In this document: in pieces, positions 46,661 through 55,270 of the stretch
How positions within the stretch are numbered: the stretch's first letter is position 1
Layout of the letters: the number at the start of each line of letters is the position of its first letter
Source of the DNA: Brucella pseudintermedia
GTDB lineage: Bacteria; Pseudomonadota; Alphaproteobacteria; Rhizobiales; Rhizobiaceae
Direction: 5' to 3'
DNA: 64,000 nt
NCBI RefSeq assembly: GCF_008932435.1
Contig: NZ_WBWE01000008.1
Location: 1-64,000 of the forward strand
Made by a program: the position numbers and the translations under genes
Notes under the pieces: generated by a model
Databases searched by the model: none
Seen by the model: only the letters and a program-made list of their open reading frames with translations
What the model was told of the DNA's origin: nothing

Positions 46661-47083
46661 TCAGTCTTTCACCGCTATGTTGATTCGCTTGATCAGCCGC
46701 TCCGGTTCCGGGCGATCAAGATCAATGGCCAAAAGGCCGTTTTTCAGATCACAACCGAGAACCCGCATGCCGTCTGCCAGGACGAAAACGCGCTGGAACT
46801 GCCGGGCAGCGATGCCGCGATGCAGAAATTCCCGTTCGGTATCGTCGGTCTGGCGTCCGCGGATGACGAGTTGATTGTCTTCCGTCATGACCTCGAGGTC
46901 GTCACTGGAAAATCCGGCCACCGCCAGAGTAATTCGCAGACGTTCGGAACCCGTTTCGCCTCGCAGGCGTTCAATATTATAGGGCGGATAACCGTCGCCG
47001 GATTTCGCGATCCGTTCCAGCGTCTTTTCCATCGTGTCGAATCCGAGCAGCAGAGGGCTCGAAAACGGTGTCATTCTTGTCAT
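46661..47083 (-). CDS. Small heat shock protein (Hsp20/IbpA type)
   Basis: A 140-residue Hsp20 chaperone that holds unfolding proteins. The N-terminus (TPFSSPLLLGFDTMEKTLERI) is of IbpA type. The alpha-crystallin domain covers about residues 30-125 (PPYNIERL, LRITLAVAGFSSDDLEVMTEDNQLVIRG, EFLHRGIAARQFQRVFVLADGM). ATG 47083 follows AAGGAC. That ribosome binding site sits in the loop of a small hairpin, and a sigma-32-type promoter lies about 70 bases upstream. DUF1150 follows in the same direction. Confidence 0.92.
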   Translation of the reverse strand: MTRMTPFSSPLLLGFDTMEKTLERIAKSGDGYPPYNIERLRGETGSERLRITLAVAGFSSDDLEVMTEDNQLVIRGRQTDDTEREFLHRGIAARQFQRVFVLADGMRVLGCDLKNGLLAIDLDRPEPERLIKRINIAVKD

Positions 47084-47085
47084 TG

Positions 47086-47100
47086 CATCAGTCCTTGATG
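47086..47100 (-). promoter_or_regulatory. Hairpin holding the hsp20 ribosome binding site
   Basis: On the minus strand CATCA-AGGAC-TGATG forms a 5-base stem whose loop is the AGGA of the ribosome binding site, ending two bases before the start codon. This could act as a simple temperature-sensitive switch. It does not match the known ROSE element pattern. Confidence 0.35.
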
Positions 47101-47151
47101 AGAAGCGACCGTTACGAAGAGAACCCTTGCGGCGTATCTCCTCGGTAACTG

Positions 47152-47180
47152 ATATGGCTTGTGAAAAGCCTGACTTCAAG
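47152..47180 (-). promoter_or_regulatory. Sigma-32-type heat shock promoter for hsp20
   Basis: On the minus strand CTTGAA (47175-47180) and CCATAT (47152-47157) are spaced by 17 bases, matching the RpoH consensus (CTTGAA and CCCATNT). It would give a leader of about 60 bases before the hsp20 ATG. Confidence 0.68.
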
Positions 47181-47255
47181 GGCCAATCCGTATTCCTTCA
47201 CTCCATCCTAGGATGAAGCTCAGGCGCAATATACCCGGAAACATTAGGAGTGGTG

Positions 47256-47753
47256 TTATCGGCGCGCTTCCGCGAGCGCCGCGCCAAAAGCCGTTGCGAA
47301 GCTTTCACGATCGTCGGGATTGAGGAACTTGCCGATGGCGACGCTCTTTTCGCGGCTCTCGACGCTCATGCCGGTGATCCCTATGTCCGGTTTTCGCGCT
47401 ACCTTGAACCGTGTCCAGAATGGATTGAAGCGATGGGCGGTCATCTTGCCGGATGAAGCATATTTGCGAATATGCAAGGCAGAGCGGGACACGGAAATTT
47501 CTTCGCGCGCGCGAGCTGCACGATAATTCCAGCGGAAAGCCAGATAGATAAGCAGAACATCAAGGCCGAAAAACCCGAAGATCGGCCAAGCCCCGATGGA
47601 CCAGAAAAGAATGCCCACAAACATCCAGCAACCGATCAGCGCCCCCATCAATACGGCAAAGCCCGTGCGCCCCAGCGAACGATAGGGCGTGAGCAGGGCC
47701 TCGAAAATGGGTTTCTCGAACCGGTCGGGTTCCGCGCCGTCTGGATGGTGCAT
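47256..47753 (-). CDS. DUF2244 family membrane protein
   Basis: A 165-residue integral membrane protein of the DUF2244 family, function unknown. Two close transmembrane segments (GFAVLMGALIGCWMFVGILFW and GAWPIFGFFGLDVLLIYLAF) are followed by the conserved YRAARAREEISVSRSALHI and a C-terminal cytoplasmic part ending KFLNPDDRESFATAFGAALAEARR. I start at ATG 47753; a TTG seven codons upstream is possible and no strong ribosome binding site decides. It is divergent from nth with an 87-base gap; the pairing may be chance. Confidence 0.85.
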   Translation of the reverse strand: MHHPDGAEPDRFEKPIFEALLTPYRSLGRTGFAVLMGALIGCWMFVGILFWSIGAWPIFGFFGLDVLLIYLAFRWNYRAARAREEISVSRSALHIRKYASSGKMTAHRFNPFWTRFKVARKPDIGITGMSVESREKSVAIGKFLNPDDRESFATAFGAALAEARR

Positions 47754-47840
47754 CGTTTTCAGATCATCTCGCAACGCCGCATTGGGCCTGCGTCAAGCTG
47801 CTGATTGTTTTGTCGATCAAGAACCCATTATAGAGGCGGA

Positions 47841-48587
47841 ATGGAAAAGGCCAAAATCAAATCGCCCGTGAATGCATCTCCCACCCGTTCCCAACGCCGG
47901 GTGCGGGGTACGCTTTATACGGCGGATGAAATTCACGAAATATTCCGCCGTTTCTCCATCCAGAGACCCGAGCCGAAGGGCGAGCTTGAGCATGTGAATG
48001 CTTTTACCCTTCTCGTCGCCGTCGTCCTGTCGGCGCAGGCCACCGACGCAGGCGTCAACAAGGCGACACGCGGCCTCTTTGCCGTTGCCGATACGCCGCA
48101 GAAAATGCTGGCGCTTGGCGAGGAAAAAGTCGGCGACTACATCCGCACCATCGGCCTTTGGCGCAACAAGGCGAAAAACGTCATTCTCCTGTCCGAAGCC
48201 CTGATCCGCGATTATGGCGGAGAAGTGCCGGGCGACCGCGACGAACTGGTGAAATTGCCGGGCGTTGGCCGCAAGACGGCCAATGTGGTGCTGAACATGG
48301 CTTTCGGCCAGCCGACCATGGCGGTGGACACGCATATTCTGCGCATCGGCAACCGGATCGGTCTTGCGCCCGGCAAGACTCCGGAAGCTGTCGAAGCCAT
48401 TCTGGTGCGGGTCATTCCGGCGGAGTACATGCTGCACGCGCATCACTGGCTCATCCTGCATGGCCGTTACGTCTGCAAGGCGCGCAAGCCGGAATGCGAG
48501 AAGTGCGTGATTGCCGATATCTGCAAATATCCGGCGAAAACCTGCGACGTGCCGGCGCCGCTTATCCCTTTGCCGCCGCAGGTGTAA
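47841..48587 (+). CDS. nth: Endonuclease III
   Basis: A 248-residue DNA glycosylase/AP lyase that removes oxidised pyrimidines. The helix-hairpin-helix LPGVGRKTANVVL carries catalytic Lys145; Asp163 is in AVDTHI; and the [4Fe-4S] cluster ligands are Cys212, Cys219, Cys222 and Cys228 with the standard C-x6-C-x2-C-x5-C spacing. It is about 35 residues longer than the E. coli enzyme owing to N- and C-terminal extensions. GAGGCGGA precedes the ATG. Its 3' end overlaps the convergent EI24 gene by 26 bases. Confidence 0.96.
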   Translation: MEKAKIKSPVNASPTRSQRRVRGTLYTADEIHEIFRRFSIQRPEPKGELEHVNAFTLLVAVVLSAQATDAGVNKATRGLFAVADTPQKMLALGEEKVGDYIRTIGLWRNKAKNVILLSEALIRDYGGEVPGDRDELVKLPGVGRKTANVVLNMAFGQPTMAVDTHILRIGNRIGLAPGKTPEAVEAILVRVIPAEYMLHAHHWLILHGRYVCKARKPECEKCVIADICKYPAKTCDVPAPLIPLPPQV

Positions 48588-49290
48588 GCCGGGCCTCACG
48601 CTTCGAGATGGCTTTATGCAGATGCACCATCATGGTTGCAGCAAAAAGCGGCGTCAGAAGGTTGACGATGGGGACCGCCATGAAGCCCGCAATCAGCAGT
48701 CCGGCCAGAAAGACCGTCACGCCATAATGCGATCTTAGCGCCTTGGCTTCGGCTTCCGAACGATAGCGCATGGCCGCAAACTCGAAAAATTCCCGTCCGA
48801 GCAGATAAGCGTTGATGACGAAGAAGGCGATCAGGTTGATGCCGGGTATGAACAGCATCAGCAGGGCTGCGATATTGCCGATGATGACAATGCCCAGAAA
48901 TTTCAGCGAAACGACGATGGAACGCCCGGTTGGCAAGGCTGAGCCTGGGGGATCGTTCGGATAGTCTTCGCGCTCGACCACTTCGGCCACATCGTCGAGA
49001 AACAGGCCAGCCACGAGCGCCGTGACGGGCGCGATCATCAATGCCAGCACAAGCGCCAGGCCAAGGCCTGCGACAATGGCGGCGACGATGCCGAGCCAGC
49101 CTGCCCATTCCGGCATGCCGGGCAATATCTGCTCCATCCAAGGCCAGGCGAAAGTAAAAAAGATTTGACGAACGGCGGCCCACAGGCCAGCCAGCAGAAG
49201 AAGCGTCAAGCCCAGCGTTTTCCAGAAAACTGCACGCAGTTCCGGTGTGGTCAGGCGTTTCAGAGCCTTCAATGCAGCATCCAGGATCAT
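48562..49290 (-). CDS. EI24/CysZ-like membrane protein
   Basis: A 242-residue membrane protein of the EI24 family (sulfate transporter CysZ type). I see about four long hydrophobic stretches (LGLTLLLLAGLWAAV, LGIVAAIVAGLGLALVLALMIAPV, LGIVIIGNIAALLMLFIPGINLIAF, VTVFLAGLLIAGFMAVPIVNLLTPLFA), the last ending with the family-like PIVNLLTPLFAATMMVHL. A sulfate transport role would suit the cysteine genes 9 kb away but is only inferred. Start at ATG 49290; a TTG 27 bases upstream is an alternative. It overlaps nth tail to tail. Confidence 0.82.
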   Translation of the reverse strand: MILDAALKALKRLTTPELRAVFWKTLGLTLLLLAGLWAAVRQIFFTFAWPWMEQILPGMPEWAGWLGIVAAIVAGLGLALVLALMIAPVTALVAGLFLDDVAEVVEREDYPNDPPGSALPTGRSIVVSLKFLGIVIIGNIAALLMLFIPGINLIAFFVINAYLLGREFFEFAAMRYRSEAEAKALRSHYGVTVFLAGLLIAGFMAVPIVNLLTPLFAATMMVHLHKAISKREARLTPAAAKG

Positions 49291-49479
49291 TTTCGCCCCG
49301 ATTTCGACTGTGGACAAGGATGGAAATAGGTATGCCGCTCTTCCCTAGCAACCCGCGCGATCACGGTACGGAAGCCTGCAGGGTAGCCAAAGGGACTGCA
49401 AACGGCTAAACCGGCACGCACGTGACCGGTCTGCTTCTGGCGGGCAGGAGACTAATCTAAAGGGGAGCTTCTCGCGCTC

Positions 49480-50475
49480 ATGGCCACATTCGACGTCCTT
49501 TGCATCGGCAATGCCATTGTCGATATTCTTTCCCGCACCGACGACTCTTTTCTGGAAACAAACGGTATTGTCAAAGGCGCGATGAACCTGATCGATGCGG
49601 ATCGCGCCGAATTGCTCTATAGCCGGATAGCAGGCCCGGCGACGGAAATGTCCGGCGGCAGTGCCGGAAATACGGCGGCTGGCGTGGCGAGCCTCGGCGG
49701 ACGCTCGGCCTATTTCGGCAAGGTCGCGGCCGATCATCTGGGCCGTGTTTTCGCGCACGATATCCGCGCACAGGGCGTTGCGTTCGACACGCGCCCGCTG
49801 GAAAATGGATCGCCGACCGCCCGCTCGATGATTTTCGTGACGCCGGACGGCGAACGTTCAATGAACACCTTTCTCGGTGCCTGCGTGGAACTTGGCCCGG
49901 AGGATGTTGAAACCTCCAAGGTGTCCGATGCGAAAGTGACTTATTTCGAAGGCTATCTGTGGGACCCGCCGCGCGCCAAGGAAGCCATCGTGATGGCGTC
50001 GAAGATCGCGCATGAGAAAAATCGCCAGATGGCGATGACGCTTTCCGATCCGTTCTGTGTCGACCGGTATCGCGGGGAGTTTCTGGAGCTTATGCGCTCG
50101 CGCACCGTCGATATCGTTTTCGCCAACGAGGACGAGGCCAAGTCGCTCTATAAGACAAAGTCGCTTGAAACGGCGATTGCCTGCATGCGCATGGATTGCG
50201 CGCTTTCAATCATCACCCGTTCGGAAAAAGGTGCCGTCGTGGTTACGCCGGACCAGACCCTGACGGTTCCTGCCATCGAAATCGATGCGCTGGTCGACAC
50301 GACCGGGGCAGGCGACCTTTATGCCGCCGGTTTCCTTTATGGTTATACGAACGACCGCTCGCTTGAAGATTGCGCCCGCCTCGGCTCGCTGGCGGCAGGC
50401 ATGATCATCCAGCAGATGGGTCCGCGTCCGCAGGTCAGCCTGCAGGCGGCTGCAAGCCAGGCAGGGCTTGTATAA
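49480..50475 (+). CDS. PfkB-family carbohydrate kinase, adenosine kinase-like
   Basis: A 331-residue ribokinase-fold enzyme. The N-terminal VLCIGNAIVDILSRTDDSFLE and GGSAGNTAAGVASLGG are typical of alphaproteobacterial adenosine kinase-like proteins. The C-terminal anion hole and catalytic Asp are in DTTGAGDLYAAGFLYG near residue 273. It would phosphorylate adenosine or a related nucleoside or sugar; the substrate is not certain from sequence. It ends 2 bases from the convergent TRIC gene, with no room for a classical terminator. Confidence 0.88.
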   Translation: MATFDVLCIGNAIVDILSRTDDSFLETNGIVKGAMNLIDADRAELLYSRIAGPATEMSGGSAGNTAAGVASLGGRSAYFGKVAADHLGRVFAHDIRAQGVAFDTRPLENGSPTARSMIFVTPDGERSMNTFLGACVELGPEDVETSKVSDAKVTYFEGYLWDPPRAKEAIVMASKIAHEKNRQMAMTLSDPFCVDRYRGEFLELMRSRTVDIVFANEDEAKSLYKTKSLETAIACMRMDCALSIITRSEKGAVVVTPDQTLTVPAIEIDALVDTTGAGDLYAAGFLYGYTNDRSLEDCARLGSLAAGMIIQQMGPRPQVSLQAAASQAGLV

Positions 50476-50477
50476 AA

Positions 50478-51134
50478 CTATTCAGGCCTGATGATCCGGT
50501 CGCGCTGAAGCTCTTCTTCGGTGCGTCCGGGACGGCTTTTATAGACGGGCAACGTCCAGCCGAAATAAAGTGCGCCGCCACGAATGACAAAGGCGGTCAC
50601 GGCCGCTGCAACTGCGCATATGGCTGGCTCAACCCGCAGCCAGGCCAGCAGGACATAGAGGCACGCACCGGCAAGCGAAGCCGTGACATAGATTTCCCGC
50701 CGCATCAGCACGGAAGGCTCGCCAGCCACCATGTCGCGCAATATTCCGCCGAGCGTGGCCGTGGAAATGCCGGTCACAATGGCGACGGACGGCCCGAAAC
50801 CAAGCGCCAGCCCCTTGGCGGCGCCCAGCACCGTATAGGCCGCCATGCCGATCGCATCGAGCCAGAGCAAGGCGCGATAGCGCGACTCAACCATGTGCGC
50901 GGTAAAATAGACGACAATTGCCGCCAGCGTGCCAGCCAACAGATAGCTCGGCTCCACGACCCAGAAGACAGGGGCGCCGAGCACGAGATCGCGAAAGGTG
51001 CCGCCGCCAATCCCGGTAATGTTGGCAAGGAACAGAAAACCGATAATGTCGAGCTGCCGGCGCGAGGCGGCAAGAGCGCCGGTCGCGGCGAAAACGAAAA
51101 CGCCCGCGAAGTTCAAAAACTCAGGAATCGTCAC
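50478..51134 (-). CDS. TRIC-family cation channel (UPF0126)
   Basis: A 218-residue membrane protein of the trimeric intracellular cation channel family, formerly UPF0126/YicG. It consists of seven hydrophobic helices in two repeated halves. Glycine-rich family motifs are present: GVFVFAATGALAASRR near the N-terminus, GIGGGTFRDLVLG, and the second-half copy ATLGGILRDMVAGEPSVLMRRE. GTG 51134 with GGAGGAG upstream is the chosen start; another GTG lies 18 bases earlier. In bacteria these channels probably pass potassium, but the physiological role is unclear. Confidence 0.9.
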   Translation of the reverse strand: MTIPEFLNFAGVFVFAATGALAASRRQLDIIGFLFLANITGIGGGTFRDLVLGAPVFWVVEPSYLLAGTLAAIVVYFTAHMVESRYRALLWLDAIGMAAYTVLGAAKGLALGFGPSVAIVTGISTATLGGILRDMVAGEPSVLMRREIYVTASLAGACLYVLLAWLRVEPAICAVAAAVTAFVIRGGALYFGWTLPVYKSRPGRTEEELQRDRIIRPE

Positions 51135-51220
51135 GCCGCGGCTCTCCTCCACACATTCTGGAACAACTTTTCATCGGTGCGCCCCAATAGCAATATGCAT
51201 GTTATGGCAAACCGAAGCGC

Positions 51221-51255
51221 AGATAAGAAAAGAGCGGCAGACAAAGCCGCCGCTC
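51221..51255 (-). terminator. Intrinsic terminator of grpE
   Basis: On the minus strand GAGCGGC (51249-51255) pairs with GCCGCTC (51232-51238) around a 10-base loop, followed by TTTTCTTATCT. It lies about 25 bases past the grpE stop codon. Confidence 0.85.
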
Positions 51256-51280
51256 CAAATCGCATCCGCTATCTATCGAA

Positions 51281-51973
51281 TCAGGCATTGCCTTCGGGAG
51301 CGGCAGCGCCGTTATCGGCGGTTGCCTTTGGACCGCCCTTTGACACGCCGACCATGGCCGGGCGCAGTACGCGGTCGCCGATGGCGTAACCATCCTGCAC
51401 GACCTGCACAACGGTATTGTTCGGCAGGTCCGCGTTCGGTACTTCGAACATGGCCTGATGGAAATTCGGGTCGAACTTCTGGCCTTCCGGTTCCAGCTTC
51501 TTGACGCCGTGGCGTTCCAGAGCGTGCAGCATGGCGCGTTTGGTCATTTCCACGCCGTCGGCGAGCGACTTCAGGCTGGCATCGGTTTCCAGGGCGTCGG
51601 CAGGGATAGCCTCGAGTGCGCGGCCCAGATTGTCGGAAACCGAAAGCATGTCGCGGGCGAAGTTGGTCACGGCATAGGCGCGCGCGTCCTGCACGTCGCG
51701 CTGGGTGCGCTTGCGCAGGTTTTCCATTTCGGCGGCTGCACGCAGCAGCTGGTCTTTCAGCTCGCCATTATCCGCTTCGAGCATGGCAATCCGGTTCGCC
51801 GTTTCATCCACCGCCGCTTCGGCTTCGTCCTCGGCTGCTTCCGCACGGGCTTCTGCCTTGCGCGCCTTCAGAAATTCGTCGGCAGCACGGTTGAGCGCCT
51901 CACGATCCCGGGGATTGTTGATATCGCGCTGCTCAAGATCGGGGTTCTGGGATTTGTCTTTTTCGTCAGCCAT
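51281..51973 (-). CDS. grpE: Nucleotide exchange factor GrpE
   Basis: A 230-residue co-chaperone that releases ADP from DnaK. The N-terminal half is charged and Glu/Ala-rich, forming the long coiled coil (about 35-130); the beta-wing head carries [40 protein letters not shown] and the family ending [26 protein letters not shown] precedes the ATG. It lies about 210 bases downstream of hrcA on the same strand, separated by a palindromic repeat. dnaK is not in the window. Confidence 0.96.
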   Translation of the reverse strand: MADEKDKSQNPDLEQRDINNPRDREALNRAADEFLKARKAEARAEAAEDEAEAAVDETANRIAMLEADNGELKDQLLRAAAEMENLRKRTQRDVQDARAYAVTNFARDMLSVSDNLGRALEAIPADALETDASLKSLADGVEMTKRAMLHALERHGVKKLEPEGQKFDPNFHQAMFEVPNADLPNNTVVQVVQDGYAIGDRVLRPAMVGVSKGGPKATADNGAAAPEGNA

Positions 51974-51997
51974 GATGCTACTTCCGTCTTGAATAGG

Positions 51998-52101
51998 GCA
52001 TTTCCAGCAAAAGCGCGTTCGCCTTTTGCAGAGGATAATGCGAAGAACAAATAGATAGATAGAGTGGGGCCAACGCTTTTGTCAAAGTGGGAACCGTTCT
52101 A
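51998..52101. repeat. Palindromic intergenic repeat, copy B (Bru-RS-like)
   Basis: About 104 bases in the hrcA-grpE gap, same orientation as the copy at 46213-46313. Shared blocks are GCATTTCCAGCAAAAG, AACAAATAGATAGA, CCAACG, GTCAAA, and a GGAAC...TTCTA-type ending. The first-part palindrome is less perfect here (GCATTTCC against GATAATGC), showing divergence. The remainder of the gap (52102-52185) shows nothing I can name. Confidence 0.68.
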
Positions 52102-52185
52102 TCTTTGGGGCGGATATCGAGTTTCAGGCCAATAAAATCAAGGTCTAATTTCCGAGCCGCGACCGCCTCCCGGAAAGTCTGACAG

Positions 52186-53256
52186 CTACCGCAGAAGCCG
52201 GGACACGATCTGGGCGGTATAGTCCACCATCGGGACAATCCGTGCATAATTGAGCCGTGTCGGCCCGATTACCCCCAAGGCACCGATAACCCTTTGCTCG
52301 CTGTCGCGATAGGGCGCCACCACCAGTGAAGAGCCGGAAAGGGAGAAAAGCTTGTTTTCCGAGCCGATGAAGATTCGCACGCCCGACCCGGCCTCGGCAA
52401 GATCGAGAAGCTGGACCATGCCGTCCTTGGTCTCGAGATCATCGAACAGATGGCGCAGGCGCTCTATGTCTTCCTGTGCATGGATATTTTCCAGAAGATT
52501 GGCGCGCCCGCGCACAATCAATCGCGCCGGTTGATCCGTTCCGGCTCCGCTCCAGACGGCCAGCCCCTGGGCAACCAGTTCCTGCGACAGCTGGTCGAGT
52601 TCCTGCCGCGTTTCTTCCGTCAGCTTTTTCAGTTCCGCCTTGGCTTCGGAGAGCGTGTGGCCGTGAATATGCGCGTTGAGAAAATTCGATGCCTCGACCA
52701 GTTGCGAATTGCTGATGCCGGCAGGAAGGTTGACGACGCGGTTTTCGACATCGCCATTCTGCATGACCAGCACCGCAAGCGCCCGGGTCGGTTCAAGGCG
52801 AACAAATTCGATATGTTTCAGCGCGCCTTCGGCCTTGGTGGCAAGCACGAGGCCCGCGCCGCGCGACAGGCCGGACAGAACCTGGCTTGCTTCGGTAAGG
52901 ACGCTTTCGACCGAATTGTTTGTGCCGGCGGAACGAACCTGCGCTTCAATGGAGGAGCGTTCCTCCGGCGGCAGATCGCCCACTTCCAGAAATGCATCGA
53001 CAAAGAAACGCAGTCCGATCTGCGTCGGCAGGCGCCCGGCCGAAACATGCGGCGCATAGATGAGGCCCAGATGCTCCAGGTCGCTCATGACATTGCGAAT
53101 GGTCGCAGGCGAAAGCGCCTGTGGCAGCAAGCGCGACAGGTTGCGCGAGCCGAGTGGATCGCCATCGTTCAGATAGGTTTCCACGATCAACCGAAAAATA
53201 TCACGCGAACGCTGGTCGAGCGAACTCAGAAGCTGGTGTTCCGGCGTTTTCATCAT
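52186..53256 (-). CDS. hrcA: Heat-inducible transcription repressor HrcA
   Basis: A 356-residue repressor of chaperone genes. The N-terminal winged helix ([69 protein letters not shown] in pieces) is the HrcA hallmark, followed by the GAF-like and insertion domains and the ending [24 protein letters not shown]. HrcA normally binds CIRCE elements (TTAGCACTC-N9-GAGTGCTAA); I found none near hrcA or grpE, so its targets, probably groESL, lie elsewhere. Two consecutive ATG codons allow a start at 53256 or 53253. Confidence 0.95.
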   Translation of the reverse strand: MMKTPEHQLLSSLDQRSRDIFRLIVETYLNDGDPLGSRNLSRLLPQALSPATIRNVMSDLEHLGLIYAPHVSAGRLPTQIGLRFFVDAFLEVGDLPPEERSSIEAQVRSAGTNNSVESVLTEASQVLSGLSRGAGLVLATKAEGALKHIEFVRLEPTRALAVLVMQNGDVENRVVNLPAGISNSQLVEASNFLNAHIHGHTLSEAKAELKKLTEETRQELDQLSQELVAQGLAVWSGAGTDQPARLIVRGRANLLENIHAQEDIERLRHLFDDLETKDGMVQLLDLAEAGSGVRIFIGSENKLFSLSGSSLVVAPYRDSEQRVIGALGVIGPTRLNYARIVPMVDYTAQIVSRLLR

Positions 53257-53291
53257 ATTATGGTCGCAAACTTTACGAATGGCATAGGCCG

Positions 53292-53319
53292 AATATAAGG
53301 TCGCCAGTCAAAGCGTCAA
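53292..53319 (-). promoter_or_regulatory. Sigma-70-type promoter for hrcA
   Basis: On the minus strand TTGACG (53314-53319) and TATATT (53292-53297) are 16 bases apart, giving a leader of about 30 bases before hrcA. It looks like a housekeeping promoter rather than a sigma-32 one. Confidence 0.6.
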
Positions 53320-53442
53320 AGGGTTTAGTACTGCCCTGACAGTCCTCTCAACATCTCTGTCGGTTTTTCGGACGGAGCGCCTTTCTATTTGCGTGTGGGA
53401 AGCCTAAAAAGCCGCACAGGAAACTGAATCGAGGAATTCTTC

Positions 53443-54159
53443 ATGCGTCCATCCAAGCGTGCGGCTGACGAAATGCGCGCCGTCTCTTTCGAACGCGGCA
53501 TCTCCAAACATGCCGAGGGCTCCTGCCTCGTCAAATTTGGCGATACGCATGTGCTGTGCACCGCAAGCCTTGAGGAAAAGGTGCCTGGCTGGATGCGCAA
53601 TACGGGCAAGGGCTGGGTCACGGCGGAATACGGCATGCTGCCGCGCTCGACCGGCGACCGCATGCGCCGCGAAGCTGCCGCTGGCAAGCAGGGCGGGCGC
53701 ACGCAGGAAATCCAGCGCCTGATCGGACGCTCGTTGCGCGCGGTTGTCGACATGCAGGCGCTCGGCGAAGTGCAGATCACGGTCGACTGCGACGTCATTC
53801 AGGCCGATGGCGGCACCCGCACGGCGGCTATCACCGGCGGCTGGGTGGCGCTTCATGAATGCCTGCGCTGGATGGAAGCGCGCCAGATGGTGCGCGTCGA
53901 GAAGGTCCTGAAAGACCATATCGCCGCGATTTCCTGCGGTATCTACGAGGGCGAGCCGGTGCTCGATCTCGACTATGCCGAAGATTCCGTCGCCGAGACC
54001 GACAGCAATTTCGTGATGACCGGCAAGGGCGGCATCGTTGAAATTCAGGGAACGGCGGAAGGCGCGCCTTTCTCGGAAGAAGAATTCGCCAGCCTGATGA
54101 AGCTTGCGCGCGGCGGCATTGATCGTCTTGTGTCCTTGCAGAAAATGGCTGTCGCCTGA
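53443..54159 (+). CDS. rph: Ribonuclease PH
   Basis: A 238-residue phosphate-dependent 3'-5' exoribonuclease that trims tRNA 3' ends, forming a hexamer. The phosphate-binding and catalytic regions are visible: [53 protein letters not shown], and [26 protein letters not shown]. Full length, unlike the frameshifted copy of E. coli K-12. GAGGAA precedes the ATG. It is divergent from hrcA and starts a run of same-strand genes (VOC protein, rdgB, hemW, rsmI, yraN); rph next to rdgB is a common pairing. Confidence 0.97.
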   Translation: MRPSKRAADEMRAVSFERGISKHAEGSCLVKFGDTHVLCTASLEEKVPGWMRNTGKGWVTAEYGMLPRSTGDRMRREAAAGKQGGRTQEIQRLIGRSLRAVVDMQALGEVQITVDCDVIQADGGTRTAAITGGWVALHECLRWMEARQMVRVEKVLKDHIAAISCGIYEGEPVLDLDYAEDSVAETDSNFVMTGKGGIVEIQGTAEGAPFSEEEFASLMKLARGGIDRLVSLQKMAVA

Positions 54160-54166
54160 TAGGAAC

Positions 54167-54196
54167 GAGGTCTGCTCCATATATCGAGGAGACCTC
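54167..54196 (+). repeat. Inverted repeat over the ribosome binding site of the VOC gene
   Basis: GAGGTCT (54167-54173) pairs with AGACCTC (54190-54196), with more pairing inside (CTCC with GAGG). The right arm includes the GAGGAG ribosome binding site of the next gene, so the structure could limit its translation or act as a weak terminator of rph. Confidence 0.4.
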
Positions 54197-54200
54197 ATCC

Positions 54201-54605
54201 ATGCGCGCAGCACGCATTCTTGAAACCGCTCTTTATGTCCGCGATGTCGCCGAGGCGATAGAGTTCTATCAGGGAACGATGGGACTGGAGCCGGTTGGGA
54301 AAGTCAGTGACCGCAATGCATTTTTCCGCTGTGGAGAGGGCATATTGCTTCTCTTCAAGGCGGAAGAAACATTGAAGCCGCCGCTTCCCGGACATTTGCC
54401 GGTACCGGCCCATGGCACCAGCGGGCCCGGTCATGTCTGTTTTGCCGCAAGCCGTGAGGAGATGGAAGGCTGGCGCAGCCATCTGGCAAAACACGGCGTG
54501 ACAATAGAGGCCGAGTTCGATTGGCCCAATGGTGCGCATTCGATTTACTTTCGCGATCCATCCGGCAATTCGCTGGAGATCGCCGAACCCCAACTATGGA
54601 ACTGA
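54201..54605 (+). CDS. VOC family protein (glyoxalase/bleomycin resistance fold)
   Basis: A 134-residue vicinal oxygen chelate protein with two beta-alpha-beta-beta-beta modules. Typical features are [25 protein letters not shown] at the start, GHVCFAAS in the middle and [16 protein letters not shown] at the end, with likely metal ligands His (GPGHVCF) and the terminal Glu (LEIAEP). The family includes glyoxalase I, fosfomycin resistance and dioxygenases; no substrate can be given. GAGGAG precedes the ATG. It stands between rph and rdgB, and its stop lies 2 bases before the rdgB start. Confidence 0.88.
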   Translation: MRAARILETALYVRDVAEAIEFYQGTMGLEPVGKVSDRNAFFRCGEGILLLFKAEETLKPPLPGHLPVPAHGTSGPGHVCFAASREEMEGWRSHLAKHGVTIEAEFDWPNGAHSIYFRDPSGNSLEIAEPQLWN

Positions 54606-54607
54606 CA

Positions 54608-55270
54608 ATGAGAAAGCTGGAAAAGGGCAAGCTGATCGTCGCTTCGCACAATGCGGGCAAGCTGAAGGAATTTGATGGACTGATCGGCCCGTTCGGTTTT
54701 GAGGTCACTTCGGTTGCCGCTCTCGGTCTTCCTGAACCCGATGAAACGGGCACCACATTTGAGGAAAACGCCTATATCAAGGCGCTCGCTGCGGCAGAAG
54801 CCACCGGCCTGCCCGCATTGTCCGACGATTCCGGCATGATGGTCGATGCGCTTGACGGCGATCCCGGCGTCTACACCGCAAACTGGGCCGAGACCGAGGA
54901 CGGTACGCGCGATTTCGACATGGCGATGCAGAAGGTGGAGAACCTGCTGCAGGAAAAGGGCGCCGTTGAACCGCAGCAGCGCAAGGCACGCTTCGTATCG
55001 GTCATTTGCCTTGCCTGGCCGGATGGCGAGGCGGAATATTTCCGTGGCGAGGTCGAAGGAACGATAGTCTGGCCGCCGCGCGGCACGACCGGCTTCGGCT
55101 TCGATCCGATTTTCCTGCCCGATGGCTATGAAAAGACCTTTGGCGAAATGACCGCCGATGAAAAGCATGGCTGGAAACCGGGCGACGCTTCGGCCCTGTC
55201 GCACCGTGCGCGCGCCTTCAAGCTTTTCGCCGAAAAAGCGCTCGATGTGGAAGCGGCCCCCGCGAAATGA
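54608..55270 (+). CDS. rdgB: Non-canonical purine NTP pyrophosphatase RdgB
   Basis: A 220-residue Ham1-family enzyme that hydrolyses dITP, ITP and XTP to keep deaminated purines out of nucleic acids. Signatures: [17 protein letters not shown] at the N-terminus (SHNxxK), [31 protein letters not shown], and [26 protein letters not shown] 54608 begins [15 protein letters not shown]; an in-frame ATG at 54596 would overlap the VOC gene. hemW overlaps its end by 4 bases (ATGA), so the two are coupled. Confidence 0.95.
   Translation: MRKLEKGKLIVASHNAGKLKEFDGLIGPFGFEVTSVAALGLPEPDETGTTFEENAYIKALAAAEATGLPALSDDSGMMVDALDGDPGVYTANWAETEDGTRDFDMAMQKVENLLQEKGAVEPQQRKARFVSVICLAWPDGEAEYFRGEVEGTIVWPPRGTTGFGFDPIFLPDGYEKTFGEMTADEKHGWKPGDASALSHRARAFKLFAEKALDVEAAPAK

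Noticed and set aside
47084-47145. ROSE-type RNA thermometer in the hsp20 leader
   Set aside because: The conserved U(U/C)GCU pairing with the ribosome binding site is not seen; only a small local hairpin is.
53257-53442. CIRCE element in the hrcA-rph intergenic region
   Set aside because: No TTAGCACTC-N9-GAGTGCTAA or close variant was found on either strand.
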